From NCBI RefSeq assembly GCF_042767895.1, contig NC_091571.1, positions 19,211,716 through 19,275,715 on the forward strand: DNA of 64,000 bases, given 5' to 3'. The notes beneath the pieces were generated by a model. It was given only the letters and a program-made list of their open reading frames with translations, ran no database searches and had not been told where the DNA came from. The DNA is from Penaeus vannamei. Its lineage: Eukaryota > Arthropoda > Malacostraca > Decapoda > Penaeidae. Shown one piece after another: positions 12,433 to 23,950 of the stretch (its first letter is position 1; every line of letters starts with the position of its first letter). A program made the position numbers and the translations under genes.

Positions 12433-13493
12433 ATGGGTCATGTGATCAAATTATCATACTCTGGAGAGCCCATCTCCTGTGAGGTGGCTCTCCAGAAAAT
12501 CTTCTCCATCACAGAAGTTGCTGTCACGCACTGCTTCAAAGTGCATAATGGCTACAAAGTTGTTCTTGCCAAGAAAGAACAGCTGACCCCTTTCCTTTCG
12601 ACTACTGGCCAGAGAAAACTCGCTGATCATGGTTTTAAACCTCTCCCCTCCCCGGAAACGAAGGCTAAGTGCACGGTCGTGGCTAAAAAGATCGACAAGA
12701 CAATCCTGCCACGATCGTGCCAAGCCATCCAGGAGGAAGTCAGCACCATGAACAATGTCACTGTGGTGGATGTTTACAAACCACCAGAGTCGCGAATCCT
12801 TAAGATTCGCTGCTCAGCCCCCGAGGAAGCACAGAAGCAAACATAGTCCCTATCATGCTTCAAAGAAACGGTTTCCCCAACATTGTGATCCCTGAGGAAA
12901 TCTTCGAAGACCAAAACCTGTACATACCTGAATTTCACACACAAACAAACACTCACACCGAGGCCGGAGAAGCGACCATGACATCCACACAGCCCTCTAC
13001 CTCTCACTCACACGGACTCCCACAACCACTACCACAACGAATACATAAAGAAACTGCACAAAAGAAAACTACACCAGATACTTCTGACAACAAACGCAAA
13101 CATACCTTACCACCAGACATGCACACCAAAAAAGACAAAAAAGACCCTGAGCTCTCGGCCCCCGAGGCTCGTCACGTTCACGACGATACTATCTTGTCGG
13201 ATTCCGACAGTAGCGAGAGCCTCGAGATCGATGTCGGTCTCGGGGAAGGCCCCGGTGCCTCCTCGCTGACTGCTCCCCTCGAGGGAGCAGGTCCTGTTCT
13301 CCCTGTCAGGGGAACTTTCGGGAGACGAGGAAGTATCGGGAATTGGTCCGCCGATTCCCCAGAATTCCGAGTCTCCCAGTTTCAGGAATCCCTTCCTGAC
13401 CTTGACAAGCCCTCGACGGGGGCTCGCTCCCGTCGTTACCGGGAGCAACAAACGCCACACAAGGTGAGACCGCAACATCCGGACTCACCATGA
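12433..13493 (+). pseudogene. LINE ORF1 (gag-like protein), frameshifted
   Basis: First ORF of a Jockey-like non-LTR retrotransposon. It would encode the RNA-binding protein that packages element RNA. The start at 12433 has a GCCACCATGG context. Residues 1-137 run in frame 1 to a TAG at 12844. A second frame (0) then continues from about 12855 with NGFPNIVIPEEIFEDQNLYI and a Ser/Thr/Pro-rich, charged tail to a TGA at 13491. The CCHC zinc knuckles that usually follow the middle domain are not visible in either frame. They were lost, probably with the same rearrangement at about 12845-12940. The stop overlaps the ORF2 start as ATGA. Assignment rests on position and on general similarity to arthropod LINE ORF1 proteins, not on a diagnostic motif. 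Confidence 0.65.
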
Positions 13494-16253
13494 GTGGCGT
13501 GCTGACAATCGTGCAAGCGAATGTAAGATCATTTTTCAATATACGTAACATTTTTTACGATTTCCTCGATCGGGAATGTCCTAACGTGGTTCTTTTAAAT
13601 TCCACCTCTATCACTAACTCCTATGCTATCAAACACTTCGGCTACACGTCAAGACAGTCACGAAACGGCTGGTTCGTAGGGTCCTGCATCCTCGTCAAAT
13701 CCACCCTTCATTTCGAATTCATTTCACCCCCATTCATCCATCCAGACTTCATGGCTGTAAAGCTATTCACCCAGCAGGGCCCTATAATGATTGCCACGGC
13801 CTATATCAGACCAAATTCAAACTTGCCACTTTCAGATTTCAATAAATTATTCAGCTATAATAATCTTCCAGCCTTCTTCGCCGAGGATGTCAACGCATCA
13901 CATATCACTACACCACACAACCACGAATGCACACGGTAGACAGCTCTTGTCTATTTTCAACACAAAAAGACTACATTACATAGGACCCGACTTCCACACC
14001 ACAATCACGGCTAGGGGAAAAGGCAGACCTGATCTCGTGTTCGGGAACAGGGCCGCCCTCCCCTACCACACACACCTACAACCAGGTCCGAACATCGGTT
14101 CTGACCACATACCCGTGATCATAAAACTTTCCACCTCACCTATACATAACAAAGAAACGCCATCCTTCCGGTATAAGAAAGCAGATTGGAACAATTTTAA
14201 ATCTTATCTTTCAGATCAAAATTTCGACTTTAACCTTGACAGAGAAAATGTTCTCGAAATAGATAGGCACTGGTATCATCTCTTTGCTTGGAATTCAGCA
14301 GCAATACTCCGATCCATCCCACGAGAGCGTTACAAAATACGTAAATCATTCCATCCAAGCGAGAGAACCAAGCGTCTCCTGACCTGCTACAGGGATCGTT
14401 TTCTCCAAAATATTCAGAATTTACACCGAGTTCGGTGGGACCTCACTATCCTCAGAAACCATGTCATAGATAGTTTTGATAATAACCGCAAAATTCATTG
14501 GCAAAATTTGATTAAACAAACAGAATCGATGCGAGTTCGCAATCCACGGGAATTTTGCCAAAAGATTAAACAGTTAAAAGGCAGTAACTTCCCTCCCTTC
14601 AGTCACCTCCTCAAGGACAACACTCAAGTTTCAGATCCCGTGGATGTTATCAAAATTTTTCGTGATCACTGGCAAACTGTATTCTATCCTCATGAACCAC
14701 ACCCCTTTTTTAATGAACATTTTCAATCCATCAACACCTGGAGCCAAGAACACAGGATAGAAACAGAGCCAGAGCCAATTATCCACATGGATAGGCTGGA
14801 CGACACATGCGAACTCCGTGCTCCCATCTTGATGGAGGAGATTAAACAAATAATAAAGAGTTTTCCTCGTAAGGCTCTGGGCTCCTCTCAGATCGGGCGT
14901 GACGCACTCCTTCATCTTCCTGACAACGTTTTACGAGCTATGACGCACCTGTACAATACCTCTCTTGCTTCTGGCTACTTTCCTGCTCCCTTTAAGACTG
15001 CTATCGTGGCCCTCATACCTAAGCCAAACAAAGACCTCACTGACCCCAAGAATTACCGCCCAATTAGTTTACTGGAGACATTAGGCAAAATTTTTTGAAA
15101 GAGTCATTAATTCCCGACTAAGGTGGTATCTCGACGACCATGACCTACTTTCTTCCAAACAATTTGGCTTTCGCTCTCACCGCTCGACTACTGACGCACT
15201 GAACCTACTGACTAACTACTGTCTTAACAACAAAGACAGACGACTTAAGACGGTCCTCGTGACCAAAGACGTGGAGCAAGCCTTCGACACGGTCTGGCAT
15301 GCTGGCTTGAAGTACAAAATCTGCACTAAATTCAATTTTCCCTCGTGCACCAAGAAGCTGCAAATTGCAGCTTCTTGGATGACCGTAAATTAAAGCTTAA
15401 ATTTAAAGGCAAAGTTTCCTCTACAATCAATATGCACGCAGGTGCACCTCAAGGCAGCATAATCAGCCCAACACTATGCATATTATACACTAATGACCTC
15501 CCCGACCCCACCTTCCCTGATTCACTGACGTTACTTTACGCTGACGACTGCACGCACTTAGCTAGACACGATTCGCTCGCTGGTGTCGTCCGACGAATCA
15601 ACGACGAGCTTGACACCGTCTCTCGATGGGAGCACAAATGGCTTATCAAAACTAACTCGACAAATACATAAGTCCTCTTTATAAACCCAAGACACAATCC
15701 TCCTTACGATCCAATATACCTAAACTCTTTCGACAGACTACAAGCACCTCTTCAAATAACACACTCTTGCACCGTCCTCGGTGTCACTTTTGACACCATG
15801 TTTAGATTTCATTATCATACCTCTTCAAAAGCCGCATTGGCTAGAAAGACCTTACAATCGCTTTATCGATTCAGATGCGCTGCCTCGCGCACGAAGCTGC
15901 ACCTGCTCAGAGCACTCATCACACCACTCCTCACGTACGCACAACTCACACTTACACTCGCCGCACAAATAAACAGACGCAAGCTACAGATCGTCCTGAA
16001 CAAAGCACTTCGCTGGGTCTACAGCGTGGCGTGGGACGACTTTGTGTCAACAGCACGATTACACGAGAGGGCAGCGGTGCTCCCGCTGAACCTCGTGTGG
16101 CGATGGATGATTTGTAAACAACTCGACAAACTCCGTGCATGGTGCCCCGACTGGATAGAGCGCTCCAGCGCCTTCATCCAGGGACGGAGGAGCGGGATAG
16201 GCCGTGATCTCTTTTCTCTGGACTGGTCTGAGGAGATTGAGCCAGCTTTCTGA
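13490..16253 (+). pseudogene. LINE ORF2: AP endonuclease plus reverse transcriptase, Jockey-like, broken
   Basis: ORF2 of the same LINE. In a live copy it nicks DNA with an APE-type endonuclease and copies element RNA at the nick. The endonuclease begins with TIVQANVRSF, continues to FAEDVNASH (13877, a degenerate GDFNA.H) and ends with GSDHIPV (14097). The RT fingers carry LIPKPNKDLTDPKNYRPISL. Motif A is DVEQAFDTVW (15268), motif B is APQGSIISP (15444) and motif C is YADD (15537-15548). A C-terminal region follows to 16253. Lesions are a shift from frame 2 to frame 0 near 13915, a one-base insertion in the T run at 15091-15096, another shift at the palindrome 15352-15376 and an in-frame TAA at 15669. 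The family call (Jockey group) is inference from domain order and motif style. Confidence 0.85.
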
Positions 16254-16780
16254 GCTTGGCAGCGCCTTCTTTTCCTTTGTGCACTCTCTCACTTCCTTCT
16301 ATCTTTCTCGCTCTCCCCTCTCATGTTTTATTTTATTGTTGTTATTAATTTAACCACTTAGCATGGTTTTAACTCTCCCGAGAAATGGACAGCCACGCTG
16401 TGCGTGAGGGAACACTCCGAGTCCCGCCACATCACGATGTGACGGGCCCCGGGAGGTCCTTGGCTCGGCTCATTTCTCCTGTTTTGTGTTTGTTTGTTTT
16501 TTAATGTTTTAAATGTTCATTTTAACGTTCACTTTTATTTTATTTACTCGTTTAATCATTGTTTTTAATGCATGTAGTTGTTTCTTTTACAGTGTAGTTT
16601 TAACTTGTTTGTGTTTTAAGTTCTTTTAAGTTAAGTTTTTAAGTTTTGTTTTTGTGTTTTTAAGTTCTTTTAAGTTTAAGTTCGTTCTCGTTCTCCAACG
16701 GAACTTTTAACCTCCCCAATGAACAACTACCCTCCGGTAAGCCCTATCCCCCCTTTTAATTAACTTCCCCTTCAACCCCT
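16254..16780 (+). mobile_element. LINE 3' untranslated region and T/A-rich tail region
   Basis: Non-coding sequence after the ORF2 stop. It includes a direct-repeat-like T-rich stretch at about 16590-16690 in which TTTTAAGTTC and AAGTT recur. No clear poly(A) tail or target-site duplication was found, so the 3' end of the LINE is not fixed. Nothing else is recognised here. Confidence 0.5.
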
Positions 16781-18184
16781 ATCCCTGTGTGACGGCATCT
16801 TCGACCTCATCTCCCACCTCATTTCCCTCACATCGCGTAAGCGTCCCGCATCCTAATCCTTACCCTCATCTCACTGGTTCCGGATTTCCGACACGTGGCA
16901 TCTGCCGCTCGTACCCGAGCCATGACCGCGGCTCCTTTGTCGTAAGGAGTGCCAACGCGCGAGCCGGGGAGGAGGTGCCACGGCCAGTGATGATAATCCA
17001 CCCGTGATGTGACGCAGGCGGGGGAGATAGACTCGTTGCGGTCGCATCCGCTTTCATCCTCCTTCCATCCTGGCAGTCTCGAGGTTAGCCGAGGGCACCA
17101 CCGTTGCCATGGGCGATAAGTCTGTGCACGGTGGAGCCGCAGATGGCGCCTGGCAGGCTGCCCCCCTACCCCCTCCTCCCCTGTTAGCCGAGCGCAACCC
17201 GCAGCCCGGGCATGGCCACCCTTGCTGGCGCGGAGCTGGCCCGCCAACTCAACGCCAAACGGGTGAATCATGCCATGGCTGCGGCGAGCACAGATGGCGC
17301 GGGGCCTCCCCTCGCCAGCCTTTTCCCGCCTTTTCCGACTCCAGTCATCTATCCCCCATCTATTACCCCGCACGCTGGGTTAAGCCACGGCTCTTTCTCT
17401 CTCACTAAATCATCCTTTCTATCCCCTCCTTATCCTTCCCCTCTCCCTCCTATCTTCCCCCCCTTCTCTCTCGATTTCGATTTCGATTTCGAGTTCAGCA
17501 CTCACGATCCTCCAGCCGAACAAGACACAGCAAGCAGCAACTAGGCCTACCCAGGCCTTAGCCGACGGGTGAGCCGCGCCCCGGCTCTCCCCGGCGATCT
17601 CCAGCACACCAGCCATACCTGTGGGCACTCACACCCACACGCAAAAGCTCCTTAAAGAGATGATTGACACCAACCTATGGCGGATACCAATCCATTGCCA
17701 TACTGGTGACTTTCCGGAGTAACACAAATACCCAGCTTTCTGGAGTATCACGGTTATCGCTCGCTCGCTTAGCTCCCTCACTGAGAAGAGAGAAGTGTGT
17801 AAAGAAGAGGGGGGGGGGGGGAAGGAAGAGTGGGGATAGGAGAAGGATAAGGAGGAGGAAAAGAATTTCAGGAGAAGAAGAAGGAGCCGGGGCTTCACCC
17901 AGCCTGCGGGGTAAACTTGGGGTAATAGTGGAGTGGGTTTGTTGAAAGAGGAAAAGGATCGAGGGGCCCAGCGCCATCGGCAGACTTTCGTGTTCACCGC
18001 GCGGCCGTACCTCGCGAGATCGTGCGGCGGGGCAAGGCCGCGACTCGTGGCGCGGGGAATACCCCCACGACCTTGAGCGCGGCTCGCCTCACCACATTTT
18101 TCCCACGGGGCGTGGAGCCTCCCTATGGCGAACACGGAGCCTCTCGGCTAACTGAGGGGGAGAGGAAAGAAGTTAGCAGGTTTT
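16781..18184. repeat. GC-rich foldback region with inverted and direct repeat copies
   Basis: A CpG-rich block between very AT-rich satellites. TTAGCCGAG occurs near 17089 and 17182 and, inverted, near 18147. AGATGGCGC occurs near 17144 and 17292, and a diverged inverted form lies near 17970. The stretch at about 17340-17470, with ATTACCCCGCACGCTGGGTT, matches the reverse complement of about 17790-17935, with GGGGTAAAC and AACCCAGCCTGCGGGG-like sequence. The arms form an imperfect foldback of roughly 0.3-0.4 kb each. A 13-base G run lies at 17809-17821. The arms could be terminal inverted repeats of a non-autonomous DNA transposon. No transposase frame is visible. Confidence 0.55.
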
Positions 18185-18245
18185 TATAATGACATATAAT
18201 GGCGCCATCTGCATACCGCAGATGGCGCCATTATATGTCATTATA
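18185..18245. repeat. Perfect 28 bp-stem hairpin at a satellite orientation boundary
   Basis: Bases 18185-18212 are exactly complementary to 18218-18245, with only five bases (ATACC) between them. The stem contains GGCGCCATCTGC, the same GCAGATGGCGCC string seen in the GC-rich block near 17142. It ends in ATAATGACA, which is satellite sequence. Satellite copies are forward up to 10838 and reversed from here on. Confidence 0.95.
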
Positions 18246-20763
18246 ATTATTACTATTGTCATTATCATTTCGAAAATTATCATTATTGCTATTATTATTA
18301 TGAAAATAGTTATGATGATGAAAATAGCAATAATAGATAGTATAATAATCATAACTGCAATAATGATGATAATAATGATAATCATTATGATAATGACTAT
18401 AATGATAATAATCATAAGAATAATGACAGTAATGATAATAATGATGATAATACTTATTATCCAGTCCATTTATAATGAAATAAAGGCCAAAAGTAATAAA
18501 ATCCCAAAAGTCGAAAAAACGAAAAAAAATCTAGCGTATTACAGCCTTTTGAGAGAAACGTCGTAAAAAACCTTTTCGCTTTTTATTGGTAATTATAAGG
18601 ATTTTAACATTAATTCAGGTAATAGGGATGATTTTCATGATAATTCCTTCATTATATGCAATAATGATAATAATGATGATAATGACAATGGTAATGACAA
18701 TATTAATGATAGTAATGATAAAATCATAATCATAATGATAATTTTGATTATTACTGCAACAATAGCAATAATCAACTCTATTCCAGTAATTTTCATACTA
18801 ATAATGACAATAGAAATAATAATAACATCATTATCATTGTCATTATAATTATTATTATTGTCATTATAATTTCTAAAATTATCATTATTGCTATTACCAT
18901 TATAAAAATAGTGATGATGATGAAAATAGCTATAATAATTAGCAAAATAATCATTATAACTGCAATAATGATGATAATAATGATGATAATGACTAAATTG
19001 ATAATAATCATAAAAATAATGATAGTCATGATAATAATGATGATAATAATTATTATCCAGTCCATTTATAATGAAATAAAGGCCAAAAGTAATAAAATCC
19101 CAAAAGTCGAAAAAACGGCAAAATCTAGCGTATTACAGCCTTTTGAGAGAAACGTCGAAAAAAAACTTTTCGCTTTTTATTGGTAATTATGAGGATTTTA
19201 ACATTAATTCAGGTAATTGTGATGATTTTCATGATAATTCCTTCATTATATGCAATAATGATGATAATTATGAGGATAATGACAATAATAATGATAATAA
19301 TGATAAAATCAGAATTATAATGATAATTTTGATAATTACTGCAATAATAATAATAATAAACTCTATTCCAATAATTTTCAGATTAATAATGACAATAGAA
19401 ATAATAATAACATCATTATCATTGTCATTATAATTATTACTATTTTCATTATTATTTCTAAAATTATCATTATTACTATTATCATTATAAAAATAGTTAT
19501 GATGATGAAAATTGCTATAATAATTAGTATAATAATCATTATAACTCCAATAATGATGATAATCATGATGATAATGACTATAATGATAATAATCATAAGA
19601 ATAATGACAATAATGATAATAATGATGATAATAATTATTATCCAGTCCATTTATAATGAAATAAAGGCAAAAGTAATAAAACCTCAAAAGTCGAAAAAAC
19701 GAAAACAAATCTAACGTATTACAGCCTTTTCAGAGAAACGTCGAAAAAAAACTTTTTCGCTTTTTATTGGTAATTATGAGGATTTTAACATTAATTCAGG
19801 TAATTGTGATGATTTTCATGATAATTCCTTTATTATATGCAATAATGATGATAATTATGACGATAATGACAATGATAATGACAATAATAATGATAATAAT
19901 AAAATCATAATAATCATATAAGGATAATTTTAATAATTACTTCAAATAATAGCAATAATCAACTCTATTCCAATAATTTTCAGACTAATAATGACAATAG
20001 AAGTAATAATAACATCATTATCATTGTCATTATAATTATTACTATTGTCATTATTATTTCTAAATTTATCATTATTGCTATTATTATTATAAAAAAAGTT
20101 ATGATGATGAAAATAGCTATAATAATTAGCATAATAATCATTATAACTGCAATAATGATGATAATAATGATGACAATCATGAGGATAATGACTATAATGA
20201 TAATAATCATAAGAATAATGGCAGCAATGATAATAATGATGATAATAATTATTATCCAGTCCATTTATAATGAAATAAAGGCCAAAAGTAATAAAGTCCC
20301 AAAAGTCGAAAAAAACGGCAAAATCTAGCGTATTACAGCCTTTTGAGAGAAACGTCGAAAAAAAACCTTTTCGCTTTTTATTGGTATTTATGAGGATTTT
20401 AACATTAATTCAGGTAATTGTGATAATTTTCATGATAATTCCTCCATTATATGCAATAATGATGATAATTTTGACGGTGATGACAATGATAATGACAAAA
20501 TAATGATAATAATGATAAAATCATAATTATAAGGATAATTTTGATAATTACTTCAATAATAGCAATAATCAACTCTATTTCAATAATTTTCAGACTAATA
20601 ATGACAATAGAAAAAATAATAACATCATTATCATTGTCATTATAATTACTATTGTCATTATTATTTCTAAAATTATCATTATTCTAAAATTATCATTATT
20701 TTTATTGGTAATTATGATGATTTTAACATTAATTCAGGCAATTGTGATGATTTTCATGACAAT
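18246..20763 (-). repeat. AT-rich satellite, reverse orientation, first segment
   Basis: The same ~600 bp unit as at 1-10838, on the other strand. Anchors (reverse complement CCAGTCCAT) end at about 18469, 19065, 19650 and 20264, so spacing is 585-614 bp. The last copy is interrupted by the RTE-like LINE at its TCCTTCATTATATGCAA site. From about 20422 the segment is also part of the left arm of the large inverted duplication. Confidence 0.92.
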
Positions 20764-20780
20764 TCCTTCATTATATGCAA
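20764..20780. repeat. Target-site duplication, 3' side of left RTE-like LINE
   Basis: TCCTTCATTATATGCAA matches TCCTTCATTTTATGCAA at 23934-23950 with one mismatch. Both are satellite sequence, which shows insertion by target-primed reverse transcription into a satellite unit. Confidence 0.88.
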
Positions 20781-23700
20781 TTCTTCTTCTTCTCCAAGTT
20801 TTCCCGTTTTACATTACAGGGTCGCTGCAGCTATCCTCTTCCTCCAGGTTTCCCGGTTCAGTGCGTCTTCCTCTAATGCTTCTATCTCTTCTCAGCCAGT
20901 CCATCCATCTCAATTTCGGCCTTCCTTTTCGTTTTCTTGCTGGTGGTGTGATCTCTAGCACTCTGCGCTCAGCATACTCCTCGTCTTTTCTTTTCACATG
21001 ACCAAACCACTTTAGTCGGGCTTTCCTGAACTGTTCCGTAATGTGCGTGATTCCCAATTTTTCTCGAATCACTTCATTCCTCACGTGATCTTTCAATGTG
21101 TGGCCACATGCCCATCTGCACATTTTCATTTCTGCCACTTCTAGTCTCTTGGTGTTACGGGTACTCAGGGGTACCGTTTCCATTGGATTACCAACATGTG
21201 GATCCTGCCTTTCACTTTCGATGGTATACTTTTGTCGCAGAGGATACCAGACATCTTCCAGTTGTTCCATCCACATTGTATCCTTCGGTATACTTCTGCC
21301 CCGACTCCTCAATCTGTCTCAAGTGTACTTCCCAGGTACTTAAATGCCATTGTTTCTGGTAACTGTCTCTGCAACATTTCCACACTCCCAGTTGATATCC
21401 CATTCAGGCACATATATTCAGTCTTTGATCTTGAGATCTTCATTCCTCTTCTCTCCAGTGCATATCTCCACTGCTCCAGATCTTCTTCCAGCTCTAGCTT
21501 CTCTCTCGCACACAATACCACATCATCGGCAAACATCATATTCCAGGGGGCTTTCCTTCTGCAATCTTTCGTGAGCAAGTCCATAATGATGGCAAACAGA
21601 AATGGACTCAATGCTGATCCTTGGTGTAATCCGACTTGTATTGGGAGATTGTGTAGTTCCCACTGCACACTTCACTTCACTCACGCAACATTCATACATG
21701 TCTTTGACCACTCTTATGTATTTCTCAGGTACCCCTTTATCTCGCATGCACCAATAGAGCTCCTCTCTTGGTACTCTGTCATAAGCCTTCTCCAGGTCAA
21801 TAAACACACTGTGTAATTCTTCCTGGCTCTCTCTGAATTTCTCTTGTAATTGACTCAACACACAGATGGCATCTGTTGTTGACTTGCCTTTCATGAAGCC
21901 AAACTAATCTCCACGATGTTCCTTAACCGGCTCTCCTGCACTCTTTCATATAGTTTTATGCTGTGGCTCATGAGCTTGATGCCTCGGTAGTTACCACATT
22001 CCATGATGTCTCCTTTATTCTTGAAAATTGGTATTAAAGTGCTTTTCCGCCATTCATCAGGGACTTTCTCCTCCTCCATGATTTTGTTGAGTTCTTGCTT
22101 CAGATATTCAATTCCAGTAATTCCTAAGCTCTTCCACACCTCGACCGGTAGATTGTCTGGGCCCACTGCTTTGCCATTCTTCATCATCTTCATAGCATTC
22201 TCCACCTCCTCACTTGTGATCTCACTAGGCCTTTTCTCCACGACTCTCTGGGTCTCTTTCCTGCTTTTTCTAGGGTTCTCCTCATTCATCAGTTTGCTGA
22301 AATATTCTTGCCATCTCTTCAGTATCTCAGCATTTTCCACTAACACATTGCCCTTTTCATCCTTGGTCAGCTTTGTCTGGTAGATGTCTTTGAGTTCTTG
22401 TCTCTCTGCATCGCCATTCTCAGTGCCCGCTTCTGTCCATCGATGGTCCCCATGTCCTCATACAGCACTTGGTATGCTCTTGCCTTTGCCCCGGCAACAC
22501 TCTTCTTTGCTTCTTTCTTTGCCAACTTGTATACTTCTTTATTCTCATCGTTATTCTCCATGTCTAAGATTTTCTTTGCTTCCTTCTTCCTCTTGAGGCT
22601 CTCCTGTACCTCATCATTCCACCACCATGTCTTTTTTCCAGGTTTGCACTTTCCTGATGTTCTCCCTAACAGTCTTTCTCCTAGCTTTCTCAGGTATTCC
22701 GTCACTTCCTCAAAGCTCCTATTTCCTTCCCTTTCACTCTGCTGTAGTTTGTCTCTTGCTGCTGCCACAAACTGGCTCTGCGTATCTTTGTCTGCCAATT
22801 TCCACCATTTTGTTCTTTGTACTCCTATTACTTTCCTCCTTGGTGTTACACTCATACCCAGTGTACATACAAGTGGTCTGTGCTGGCTGGTTACACTCTC
22901 ACCCAAGATCACCTTGCAGTCTTTTATGCTTCCTCTGTCACTCATTCTACACAAGATGTAATCAATTTTTGACTCTGCATCTCTGCTCTTATATGTTATC
23001 CTGTGTCTCTCTGCTTTCTTGAAGAAAGTGTTAACTATTCGAAGGCTGTGACTCATAGCAAAGTCAACCAACTGATCGCCTGCCACGTTGCTCGCTCCAA
23101 CTCATATTCCAATGGTATCCTCCTTTCCTCTGTTGTTGCTTCCGCAGTGGCCGTTGAAGTCTCCTCCAATCCATAGCCTTTCACTCTCCGGTATTTCCCT
23201 CAGATCTTCCTCTAGGTCTTCCCAAAACTGCGTTTTCTCTTCTTCATCACAGCCCATTTGGGGTGCATAAGCACTCATGATGTTTACAATTTCTCCTTCA
23301 AGATCCACTTTCATCCAGATAATCCTGTCTGATCGCCTTTTCACACTCAAGACGCCTTTCTTGATGTCATCATTCAGGATAATACCAACTCCATTACGTT
23401 TTCCATTGCTCCCGTTGTAGAACAACTTGAAGCCATTTCCGATTTCCTTCGCCTTGCAGCCTTTCCATTTCGTCTCCTGGACAAACGTGATGTTAATCCT
23501 GCGCCTTTCCATCAGTTCCACTATCTCCTGTCCTCTTCCTGTCATACTCCCAACGTTCAAGGTGGCTATCCGAATTGTTGCCTTTACGTCCTCTACTCTC
23601 TCCCTCCTCCTCTGAGCTATCTTCCTTAGCCGTATCCGCTCTTGATACGGTAGCCGTCGTCCATTTCTCACAAGTGTACGGCGATGTCCTTGCGCGTCGC

Positions 23701-23933
23701 TTGTGGGGAACGCCCTAGCCAGGTCTGGATTCTGATTTGCCTCATTTGGTTGGAGCAAAGTTTTATGCCGGATGCCCTTCCTGACGCAACCCTCACCAAT
23801 TTATCCGGGCTTGGGACCGGCACGTTTCCCAGACTGTGGAGGTTCTCCGAGGTTAACGACTTGAAAAGAACAAGCCTCAATGGGTGGTCTTCTAAACCGA
23901 GTAAACTCCCCGTCCAGTAATACGTGGCTGGTT
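20781..23933 (-). pseudogene. RTE-like LINE (endonuclease/reverse transcriptase), left copy, broken
   Basis: A non-LTR retrotransposon on the minus strand, about 3.15 kb, ending 3' in a short (AGA)n tail (read here as TTCTTCTTCTTC at 20781). The endonuclease half (about 23758-23102) has IATLNVGSMTG, FVQETKW and GGDFNGHCG. The RT half has NGKAVGPDNLPVEVWK (about 22190), [22 protein letters not shown] and FADDVVLC (about 21530). The C-terminal block RKGRPKLRWMDWLRRD near 20900 is typical of RTE-type elements. Lesions are a frame break near 23700, a stop between the endonuclease halves near 23100, a frameshift near 22390, a ~10 bp deletion before QFGF near 21900 and further shifts near 21640 and 21300. 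Unlike the right copy, the DEWRKSTLIPIFKNKGD stretch is open. The clade call is from motif style. Confidence 0.85.
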
Positions 23934-23950
23934 TCCTTCATTTTATGCAA
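23934..23950. repeat. Target-site duplication, 5' side of left RTE-like LINE
   Basis: TCCTTCATTTTATGCAA is the partner of 20764-20780 (16 of 17 bases identical). It bounds the 5' end of the element on the minus strand. Confidence 0.88.

Noticed and set aside
22398..23022. Plus-strand frames of 131-187 codons opposite the left LINE
   Set aside because: Antisense shadows of the endonuclease/RT frame, mirrored in the right arm.
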